Below, in pieces: positions 1 to 5,897 of a DNA stretch of 7,040 nucleotides. Position 1 is the stretch's first letter; each line of letters starts with the position of its first letter. The position numbers and the translations under genes are program-made. A model generated the notes under the pieces. The model made no database searches and had not been told where the DNA came from. It worked only from the letters and a program-made list of their open reading frames with translations. The DNA comes from Acidobacteriota bacterium (GTDB lineage: Bacteria > Acidobacteriota > Terriglobia > Terriglobales > Acidobacteriaceae), in the NCBI GenBank assembly GCA_003225615.1, contig QIAS01000291.1, forward strand, positions 1 through 7,040. The letters are read 5' to 3'.

Positions 1-2
1 CG

Positions 3-941
3 GAAGCTTACGATCTTTACTTGCGGGGCCTGGCGGCGTCGCATGATCCCGGACCGAATAAGCAGGCGGTCGCCATGCTGGAGCGGGCAGTAATGCTCGA
101 TCCGCATTATGCTCCGGCATGGGAAGAGCTGGGGTTGCGCTATTACTATGATTCGAATTACTCGGATGGTGGCGAGGAGGCCTTTCAGCGGTCGAACACA
201 GCGTATGAGCAGGCGCTGGGACTGGATCCGAACCGGATGATGGCGGCTGGACAGTTGATCGACAACCGGGTGGAGCGTGGTGAATTGCCCAAGGCTTACC
301 AGCAGGCGCAGGAACTGGTACGTCGACGGCCAGAAAGCGCGCAGGCACATTACACGCTGGCTTACGTGTTGCTGTATGCGGGCATGCTGGAGGAATCGGC
401 CCGGCAATGCGAGACGGCCTTGGCGGCGGATCCGGGGAATTACTTGTTTCGATCCTGTGCGTGGACGTTTCTGGAGCTGGGAAAAACGGATCGAGTGCTG
501 GAATTCGAGCAATTGGATGCAGGCTCGGAGTTTGCCGGCTTTGTGACCGTGAACCGTCTTCTGCGCGATGGGAAGTTGGATGAAGTCCGTGAGGCGGTTA
601 AGAAAGTTCCCATGAATGCACGTGACCATCGGGAACTCTTGCAGGCGTGTCTGCAGCCCAATGCGGGGGCGCGTCTGGATCGGATTGCGGGGCAGACAGA
701 GAGTGCAGTGCTGGCGGAGCCTGATCCGGAAAAATGGTATCAGCACGGAGCCATCATGGCCTTTTGCGGGAAACAGGATATTGCTTTGCGCATGATCGGG
801 CGCGCGATCCAGCAGAATTATTGTGCTTATTCGGCTTTGCAGGCTGATCCTTTGCTGCGACGGTTGCGAAGTGTTCCGGAATTCAACAAGCTGCTGACGG
901 CGGCGGACGATTGCCAGAGCGGGCTGCGGAGTACGCCGTAG
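3..941 (+). CDS. TPR-repeat C-terminal region of a regulator-like protein (5' partial)
   Basis: The reading frame is open from the left edge, so the true start is outside the window; about 312 residues are visible, ending in TAG at 939-941. The opening EAYDLYLRGLAAS followed by LERAVMLDPHYAPAWEELG is a classic TPR entry (A/LDP..AxAW pattern). More TPR-like helix pairs follow: YEQALGLDPN (about residues 68-77), and QAQELVRRRPESAQAHYTLA with ETALAADPGNY (about 103-150). The tail ADPLLRRLRSVPEFNKLL matches the ending I know from acidobacterial proteins that carry an N-terminal Ser/Thr kinase or CadC-like winged-helix domain followed by TPRs. That N-terminal domain is off the window, so kinase versus DNA-binding regulator cannot be decided. 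TPRs mediate protein-protein contacts; the partner is unknown. No membrane segment is visible in this part. A TTG at 21 could be read as a start, but the frame and homology pattern continue upstream of it. Confidence 0.85.
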   Translation, partial: EAYDLYLRGLAASHDPGPNKQAVAMLERAVMLDPHYAPAWEELGLRYYYDSNYSDGGEEAFQRSNTAYEQALGLDPNRMMAAGQLIDNRVERGELPKAYQQAQELVRRRPESAQAHYTLAYVLLYAGMLEESARQCETALAADPGNYLFRSCAWTFLELGKTDRVLEFEQLDAGSEFAGFVTVNRLLRDGKLDEVREAVKKVPMNARDHRELLQACLQPNAGARLDRIAGQTESAVLAEPDPEKWYQHGAIMAFCGKQDIALRMIGRAIQQNYCAYSALQADPLLRRLRSVPEFNKLLTAADDCQSGLRSTP

Positions 942-1100
942 TGCGGGACGGCGGCAGCAATTGTTGATTTGAAACTCCTGCTTATTTTTCTCAGTTCTAC
1001 ATGGGATTTTATTAACTTCTGACATTGTACGACCGCTTCCGTGTCGTGTTGCACCCAAGGCTGCCACGATGATGGGCGTGCTAACGCTTTGCCTGTAGAA

Positions 1101-1120
1101 TTGTCTATAAAATAATCATT
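1101..1120 (+). promoter_or_regulatory. Weak AT-rich promoter-like patch
   Basis: TATAAA at 1106-1111 inside TATAAAATAAT resembles a sigma-70 -10 box and is the most AT-rich spot between the TPR gene and the PIG-L gene. I find no good -35 box 16-18 bases upstream; the nearest candidate, TTGCCT at 1089-1094, is too close. It would leave a leader of about 300 bases containing the hairpin cluster. This is composition only. Confidence 0.2.
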
Positions 1121-1150
1121 CTCTTGTCAGGAAAAATATTGCGTCCTTCC

Positions 1151-1300
1151 TTGGCTAAATCCAATCCCGTTGCCATGAGTAAAGTGCCCCTTGGGGCTTT
1201 TGAGACTTGTGAGGACCAGCGTACCTCAGCGGCTAAAGCCGGGTCTCGCGCGAAAGCTTTAATTGCAGCGCTGAAAGCGCTGCGCCACCCAAGGTCTCGC
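1151..1300. repeat. Hairpin-rich intergenic element (REP-like, putative)
   Basis: Four short inverted repeats lie within 150 bases: TTGG-CTAAAT-CCAA (1151-1164), GCCC-CTTG-GGGC (core within 1186-1197), CGGC-TAAA-GCCG (1230-1241) and GCAGCGC-TGAAA-GCGCTGC (1265-1283, a perfect 7-bp stem). The octamer GGTCTCGC occurs at 1242-1249 and again at 1293-1300, bracketing the strongest hairpin. The TAAA/GAAA loops with GC stems resemble 'GGCTAAAGCC' type dispersed intergenic repeats that I recall from acidobacterial genomes. That recollection is not verified here, and only one copy is in the window. It could act as an mRNA-stability or termination element, or be non-functional. Confidence 0.5.
1186..1201 (+). 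terminator. Possible weak intrinsic terminator within the repeat element
   Basis: GCCCC-TT-GGGGC at 1186-1197 is followed directly by TTTT at 1198-1201. The usable stem is about four GC pairs with a CTTG loop, and the T-tract is short. It lies about 245 bases after the TPR stop codon and could end that transcript, or attenuate one entering the PIG-L gene. It is equally explained as one hairpin of the surrounding repeat. Confidence 0.25.
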
Positions 1301-1405
1301 ATAGTTCCCATCTTGGGCTCGATTCCGACTCTGAGCGCAGTTCCGATTTTTAGCCCGGTTCTTAGGCTTTCAGAAAACGGTTCAGGTGCACTTCGAGGCA
1401 TATCT

Positions 1406-1426
1406 CATCGCCTGCGGCAGGTGATG
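1406..1426 (+). promoter_or_regulatory. Inverted repeat enclosing the probable PIG-L start codon
   Basis: CATCGCCTGC (1406-1415) pairs with GCAGGTGATG (1417-1426) across a single central G. All positions are Watson-Crick except G1410 with T1422, which is a G-U wobble in RNA. Opening the innermost pair gives a 9-bp stem with a CGG loop. The 3' arm contains both candidate starts, GTG 1421 and ATG 1424, and the only SD-like purines (GCAGG). Folding would hide the ribosome-binding region, so translation could depend on unfolding or on an upstream ribosome. It could also be chance or the end of the repeat element. Confidence 0.4.
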
Positions 1427-4219
1427 GCATTGGTGTTGGTGCTGGCGGTTATTCCGGCGCTGTCCCAGACGAGGGCAAATCAGACAAGTCCGGTTGATCC
1501 GCTTCCGCAGGATTCCGGGGGTGCGGGGTTGCGGTTGATGCTGCTGCGGCTGAATACGACGGCCCGGCTAATGCATACGACGGCGCATCCGGATGATGAA
1601 GATGGCGGATTGTTGACGCTGGAGTCCCGCGGAAAGGGTGTGAACACGCTGCTGCTGACCCTGAACCGGGGCGAAGGCGGGCAGAACATTATGGGCAGCA
1701 ATTTGTTCGACGTGTTGGGCGTGCTGCGCACTTTAGAGCTTTTGGTATCGGACCGGTATTACGGGGTGGAGCAGCGGTTCACGCGGGTGGCGGATTTTGG
1801 GTTTTCGAAAAATCCGGACGAGACCTTCGAGAAGTGGGGCGGCCATAATGCGGTGCTGGCGGACATGGTGCGGGTGATTCGGAGGTTCCGGCCGGATGTG
1901 CTGGTGTCACGGTTTGGCGGGACGGAGCGGGATGGACACGGCAACCATCAGGCATCAGGAATTGTCTCGCGGGAGGCGTTTCGGGCGGCGGCGGATCCGA
2001 AGCGGTTTCCCGAGCAGATCGCAGAAGGACTGATGCCCTGGCAGGCGACGAAACTTTATATCGATAACGTGTGTCCGTTTCGCAGCAATGAGTGTCCATC
2101 TGAAAATTACACCATTCGGTTCAGCACAGGGGAAAAAGATCCGGCGCTGGGAATGACCTATATCCAATTTGCGATGGAAGGTTTGCGGCGGCAATTGTCG
2201 CAGGGGGCTGGCGGGTGGACGGTGGATGCAGGACCGCATTACGCGTTTTACAAGCTGGTGGATTCTGTGCTGCCGTCTACGGCGGATGGCACTGGGCATG
2301 AGCAGGGATTCTTTGTAGGGATTGATACTTCTTTACCGGGGCTGGCAGGACGTTTGGGAGCAGAAGAATCTTCTGTGCCTTTTTTGCGTGGGGAACTGAC
2401 GACAATCGCACAGAAAATTTCTGCGGCGATGGATGCTGCGGAGGGGAAAGATCCCAGCCGGGCGGCAGAGCCTCTGATTGAGGTCTCGCGTGGCCTGGAT
2501 GGAGTGGTGGACAAAGTCGAGCACAGCGAGCTTAGCCGGGACGCGAAGGTTGAGCTGTTGAGCCGGCTTCAGGAAAAGCAGGACGACGCGGCTCGGGCAT
2601 TGAATTTGGCACTGAACGTGTCTTTGGAAGCAACGGTGGCGGGTCCACAGGGAGCTTCGGCGGGATTGCCGCGTGAGCAGGACGCTCTCACGGCAGTTTC
2701 TCCAGGACAGAAATTTACCGTCATTGTGAAGTTGCACAATGGATCAAAGTATCCGCTACGGGTTGATGATTTGGCGCTGGATGCGCCGGCGGGCTGGCGG
2801 GCGCGAAGTTACAAGGGTGAGTACGGTGTGAAACCGGGGGAAGATTACTACGGCAACTTCCAAGTGCAAGTTCCGGCAGAAACGGAATATACGCGTCCGT
2901 ATTGGCATCGAGCGGATCCGGTGACGGAGAGCGTCAATACGGTGGATGACGAGCGGTACGCGACTTTGGCGCTGCCTCCGGCTTTGCTGCATGCGCGGGC
3001 AAGGTATTGGATCGAGCCGCGGGGATCGAAGCTGGGCGGCTTGAAACCGAGCCAGGTCGGTCCGATCCACTTGCCGTCATCGGGAGAGAAGGCGAGTTCT
3101 GGTGGACGAATCTCAGCCGAAGTTGTGGTTCCTTTTTTGGATGAGAAGGGCATCGAGGAAAAGCGCAGCCTGGCCGTGGTTCCGGCTTTTTCGGTGGAAC
3201 TGGAGCCGGGGGCGCAGGTGATTCCGACGAGCAATGGCAAGCATTCCACAGTCAAAGTCGGCGTAAGCAGTAATGTATCGGGTGCTGCTGAGGGAAAGCT
3301 GCGATTGGAACTTCCCGAGGGCTGGCGGGCAGAACCTTCCGAGCAAGCTGTTGAGTTCCGGAGGAGGGGCGAGAAACATGATTTTGAATTTAATATTTTT
3401 CCTGCTGCTTTGAAGGAGGGGCGGACGGAAGTTCGGGCGGTGCTTGAATCGAGGGGGCAGAAATATTCGGAGGGTTACAGCCTGGTCACGCGAGAGGATC
3501 TGGGGGCGTTCTATTACTACCAGCCAGCGGTGCAGCGGGTCAGCATTGTGGATGTGAAGATTCCGGCAGACTTGAAAGTCGGTTATGTGATGGGGGCCGG
3601 AGACGACATTCCGACAGTGCTCCAGCAATTAGGCATGAATGTGACTCTGATTCCGGTGGTGAAGTTGGCGAGTGAAGATTTGAGCCGGTATGGAACTATT
3701 GTGCTCGGCATCCGGGCATACGATTCGCAGAAGGACTTGGCGGCGAATAATAAGCGGCTTCTGGATTTTGTTGCGGCGGGCGGAACGTTGATGGTGCAGT
3801 ACGACACTAGCGTGTCGGATTTTAATAATGGACACTTCACGCCTTATCCGGCGCGTCTGAGCAGGGCGCGGGTTTCGGTGGAAGATGCTCCGGTGGAGAT
3901 ACTGGATCCGGCAGACCGCGTTTTTCATTTTCCTAACGAGATTACCCAACATGATTTTGATGGGTGGGTGCAGGAGCGCGGGTTGTACTTCATGGATCAG
4001 TGGGATGAGCATTTCAAGCCTCTGCTGGCTTGTCATGATCCGGGAGAGCAGGCGCAGAAGGGTGGGTTGTTGAAGGCACAGTATGGGAAGGGGACTTACA
4101 TTTACAACGCTTATGCGTTCTTCCGGCAGCTTCCGGCAGGGGTTCCGGGGGCGGTGCGATTGTATGTGAATTTGATTAGTGCGGGCAGTAGTCAGGAGTC
4201 AGTAGTCAGTAGTCAGTAG
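1424..4219 (+). CDS. Secreted multidomain PIG-L (LmbE-like) deacetylase
   Basis: PIG-L enzymes use zinc to remove acetyl groups from N-acetylglucosamine-type substrates. The ligand motif AHPDDE is at residues 54-59 (H55, D58) and the distal HGNH motif at 172-175, so the metal site looks intact. I place the start at ATG 1424 (or GTG 1421) because it begins a good signal peptide, MALVLVLAVIPALSQTRA, predicting export. The open frame extends to TTG 1124, but that part is repeat-like. Order for a 931-residue product: signal peptide 1-~18, deacetylase ~48-270, helical linker ~320-400, two beta-sandwich regions resembling NEW3/Ig folds (~425-485 and ~600-690, both with an xGWRA motif), and an alpha/beta domain ~715-920 resembling class I glutamine amidotransferases. 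Where a GAT nucleophile cysteine would sit, this domain reads VLGIRAY, so it is probably non-catalytic. This large architecture is known in Bacteroidota and Acidobacteriota; the substrate is unknown. The last ten residues come from a heptamer repeat. Confidence 0.9.
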   Translation: MALVLVLAVIPALSQTRANQTSPVDPLPQDSGGAGLRLMLLRLNTTARLMHTTAHPDDEDGGLLTLESRGKGVNTLLLTLNRGEGGQNIMGSNLFDVLGVLRTLELLVSDRYYGVEQRFTRVADFGFSKNPDETFEKWGGHNAVLADMVRVIRRFRPDVLVSRFGGTERDGHGNHQASGIVSREAFRAAADPKRFPEQIAEGLMPWQATKLYIDNVCPFRSNECPSENYTIRFSTGEKDPALGMTYIQFAMEGLRRQLSQGAGGWTVDAGPHYAFYKLVDSVLPSTADGTGHEQGFFVGIDTSLPGLAGRLGAEESSVPFLRGELTTIAQKISAAMDAAEGKDPSRAAEPLIEVSRGLDGVVDKVEHSELSRDAKVELLSRLQEKQDDAARALNLALNVSLEATVAGPQGASAGLPREQDALTAVSPGQKFTVIVKLHNGSKYPLRVDDLALDAPAGWRARSYKGEYGVKPGEDYYGNFQVQVPAETEYTRPYWHRADPVTESVNTVDDERYATLALPPALLHARARYWIEPRGSKLGGLKPSQVGPIHLPSSGEKASSGGRISAEVVVPFLDEKGIEEKRSLAVVPAFSVELEPGAQVIPTSNGKHSTVKVGVSSNVSGAAEGKLRLELPEGWRAEPSEQAVEFRRRGEKHDFEFNIFPAALKEGRTEVRAVLESRGQKYSEGYSLVTREDLGAFYYYQPAVQRVSIVDVKIPADLKVGYVMGAGDDIPTVLQQLGMNVTLIPVVKLASEDLSRYGTIVLGIRAYDSQKDLAANNKRLLDFVAAGGTLMVQYDTSVSDFNNGHFTPYPARLSRARVSVEDAPVEILDPADRVFHFPNEITQHDFDGWVQERGLYFMDQWDEHFKPLLACHDPGEQAQKGGLLKAQYGKGTYIYNAYAFFRQLPAGVPGAVRLYVNLISAGSSQESVVSSQ

Positions 4220-4241
4220 TCAGTAGCTAGGAGTTAGGGGT
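4186..4241. repeat. Heptanucleotide tandem array (CAGTAGT)n across the PIG-L stop codon
   Basis: Eight consecutive heptads can be laid out. Exact CAGTAGT occurs at 4186, 4200, 4207 and 4214; variants are CAGGAGT (4193), CAGTAGC (4221), TAGGAGT (4228) and TAGGGGT (4235). The array begins inside the PIG-L gene and supplies its last ten codons and the TAG at 4217-4219. Because 7 is not a multiple of 3, the TAG in each unit and the TGA on the other strand fall in every frame. Stop codons therefore exist in all six frames within the array. Similar short tandem heptanucleotide repeats (STRRs) are known from cyanobacteria. Decay towards the right end suggests an ageing array. Confidence 0.85.
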
Positions 4242-4315
4242 TCGGCGTCGTCAGCGGTTGAGGTTCGGTTGTCAGGTTGGCGGGGTATGGCTGTAGTTAG
4301 CTTCTCGGTCTTCTC
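4242..4315 (+). other. Short spacer with a possible 10-codon leader ORF
   Basis: ATG at 4287 follows GGCGGGG and reads MAVVSFSVFS, then TGA at 4317-4319. That stop overlaps the TTG start of the permease (4316-4318) as TTGA. No terminator hairpin is visible in the spacer, so read-through from the PIG-L gene is possible. The leader peptide is too short to judge from composition alone and may be chance. Confidence 0.2.
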
Positions 4316-5815
4316 TTGAGTCACATTCCAGGACAAAACGACGCTCGTGAGACCGGGCCTCGCCTGATTCGGGGGGTGGGGCTGGGGAGTGCTACCGCGC
4401 TGAACATGATTGACATGATCGGGGTGGGGCCTTTTATTACCCTGCCCTTGATTGTGAGTGCTATGGGTGGGCCTCAGGCGATATTGGGGTGGATCCTGGG
4501 GGCGATATTTGCGATGTGTGATGGGCTGGTTTGGGCAGAGTTGGGGGCGGCCATGCCTGGATCAGGAGGATCTTATCGGTATTTGAAAGAGATTTACGGA
4601 CCGCGGAGTTTTGGACGGCTCATATCTTTTCTTTTTATCTGGCAGCTTTCTTTCAGCGCTCCTCTTTCGATTGCTTCGGGATGTATTGGACTTTCCCAAT
4701 ATGCGGGGTATTTCTGGCCCGGGCTTGAGCATACTTATTTCGCTCACAACGGGAGCGTGTCTTTGCCTTTGTTGGGGGCTTTGCAGGTGAATTGGCTGGT
4801 AACTTCGGGGACTTTCCTTGCAGTCGGCATGTGCTTTTTTGCCGTGTTGCTGCTTTACCGGCGGATTACCAGCATTGGCAAGCTTTCGAAGCTCCTGTGG
4901 CTCGGGGTCATGGTAACCATGGGTTGGATCATTTTTGCTGGGCTGACCCACTTCAATGCTCGCCGGGCGTTTAGTTTCCCGCCAGGGGCGTTTACTTTGT
5001 CGCGGGAGTTCTTTCATGGGCTGGCGGCGGGCATGCTGATTGCGGCTTACGATTACTGGGGCTATTACAATGTTTGTTTTTTGGGCGACGAAGTAAAAGA
5101 TCCGGGCAAAACTATTCCTCGGGCTTTGTTGCTTTCCATTCTGCTGGTTGCGTGTCTATATATCGTGATGAACATCAGCATCCTGGCCGTGGTGCCGTGG
5201 CAGCAGGTGGTGCGGGTGGGACAGGCGAGCAGCGGACTATACATTGTTTCGGTGTTTATGCAGATGACGTATGGGGCATGGGCGGCACGAGTTGTGACTG
5301 GATTGATCATGTGGACGGCGTTCGCTTCTGTGTTTTCGCTGATGCTCGGGTATTCGCGGGTACCCTATGCAGCGGCACTGGACGGAAATTATTTTCGAGT
5401 GTTTGGGCGAATTCATCCGACTTACCGCTTTCCTTATGTTTCTTTAGTGGCCCTGGGATCCGTGGCGGCGGTGTTCTGTTTCCTCCGGCTGGCGGACGTG
5501 ATTGCGGCTTTAGTGGTGATCCGAATCATGCTGCAGTTTCTGGTGCAGGCGATTGGGGTGATTGTGTTGCGAATCCGGCGGCCGGATTTGCCGCGTCCGT
5601 TTCGCATGTGGCTTTATCCTTTGCCGGCGTTGCTGGCCAGTTTTGGATTTCTGTTTATTCTGGTGAAGCGGCCGAATCCTTATAAGGAAGTTCGGTATGC
5701 AGCGGTGATCCTGATTGTCGGTGTGATTGTGTACCTGGTTCGGGCATGGCGAAACGGCGAGTGGCCTTTCGGGGAGAGTGCTCCGGCAGTGTTGGAGGGT
5801 GCATCGAGCAACTGA
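4316..5815 (+). CDS. APC-superfamily amino-acid permease
   Basis: This is a 499-residue inner-membrane transporter, the usual length for APC carriers, which move amino acids by proton or sodium symport or by exchange. About 12 hydrophobic segments fit: ~27-48, 53-75, 100-125, 163-181, 194-212, 234-256, 268-293, 318-345, 373-391, 394-418, 430-450 and 459-476. Family signatures are visible: ALNMIDMIGVGPFITLPLI in TM1 (unwound-helix region), AELGAAMPGSGGSYRYL at ~74-90, and GDEVKDPGKTIPRA at 257-270 after TM6, plus HPTYRFPYVSL before TM9. The substrate cannot be read from sequence. The start is TTG 4316: an in-frame stop at 4298 limits upstream choices, and conserved sequence begins soon after (RLIRGVGLGSATALN). 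No Shine-Dalgarno sequence is visible; the preceding bases are pyrimidine-rich. The gene lies 96 bases after the PIG-L stop and two bases before an MFS gene, implying an operon with the latter. Confidence 0.92.
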   Translation: MSHIPGQNDARETGPRLIRGVGLGSATALNMIDMIGVGPFITLPLIVSAMGGPQAILGWILGAIFAMCDGLVWAELGAAMPGSGGSYRYLKEIYGPRSFGRLISFLFIWQLSFSAPLSIASGCIGLSQYAGYFWPGLEHTYFAHNGSVSLPLLGALQVNWLVTSGTFLAVGMCFFAVLLLYRRITSIGKLSKLLWLGVMVTMGWIIFAGLTHFNARRAFSFPPGAFTLSREFFHGLAAGMLIAAYDYWGYYNVCFLGDEVKDPGKTIPRALLLSILLVACLYIVMNISILAVVPWQQVVRVGQASSGLYIVSVFMQMTYGAWAARVVTGLIMWTAFASVFSLMLGYSRVPYAAALDGNYFRVFGRIHPTYRFPYVSLVALGSVAAVFCFLRLADVIAALVVIRIMLQFLVQAIGVIVLRIRRPDLPRPFRMWLYPLPALLASFGFLFILVKRPNPYKEVRYAAVILIVGVIVYLVRAWRNGEWPFGESAPAVLEGASSN

Positions 5816-5817
5816 GC

Positions 5818-5897
5818 ATGGCTGAGTCGGTCAACATGACGGTGCCGGCAAGGGTGCATGGGCGGGCAAGTTCGGCGTGGGCGCCTTTGTATGTTTG
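5818..5897 (+). other. Out-of-frame N-terminal segment of the MFS gene (apparent frame break)
   Basis: ATG 5818 sits two bases after the permease stop and reads MAESVNMTVP through SSAWAPLY, then closes at TGA 5923-5925 (35 codons). The WAPL motif is what I expect just before the first helix of MFS_3 exporters (WAPLx..FRxLW). The matching LFRSLWIAAV lies in the next frame from 5895. Eight bases (5890-5897) separate the WAPL codons from the FRSLW codons. One extra base, for example in the TTT run at 5894-5896, or four extra bases would join the two parts. I infer a small deletion, either real or a sequencing error. Start use at GTG 5877 is the alternative. Confidence 0.5.

Larger units (their letters stand above)
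942..1423. other. Non-coding gap with AT-rich patch and hairpin cluster
   Basis: These roughly 480 bases hold no convincing gene. From 942 to about 1130 the sequence is more AT-rich than its surroundings and has no clear intrinsic terminator right after the TPR gene. From about 1150 to 1426 it is packed with short inverted repeats, listed separately. Long open frames cross it on both strands, but their translations have low-complexity composition and no recognisable domain. The open frame upstream of 1424 looks like accidental read-through of the repeat. Confidence 0.6.

Noticed and set aside
1105..1401. 98-residue minus-strand open frame over the hairpin cluster
   Set aside because: It lies on the repeat-like element, has no recognisable domain, and its open frame follows from GC-rich palindromes lacking stops. 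Its ATG position does not follow a clear SD.
1124..1423. N-terminal 100-residue extension of the PIG-L protein from TTG 1124
   Set aside because: The translated extension is repeat-derived. It would put the signal peptide about 100 residues into the protein, whereas ATG 1424 or GTG 1421 starts exactly at the signal peptide.
3113..3628. 171-residue minus-strand open frame inside the PIG-L gene
   Set aside because: It is a shadow of a gene with clear domain content on the opposite strand; composition is Arg/His/Pro rich with no motif.
4186..4241. CRISPR array
   Set aside because: Units are 7 bases and directly abutting, with no spacers and no cas genes nearby.
5074..5685. 203-residue plus-strand frame inside the permease gene
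   Set aside because: It overlaps the permease in another frame, where APC motifs are continuous; this frame is Gly/Cys/Ser-rich noise.
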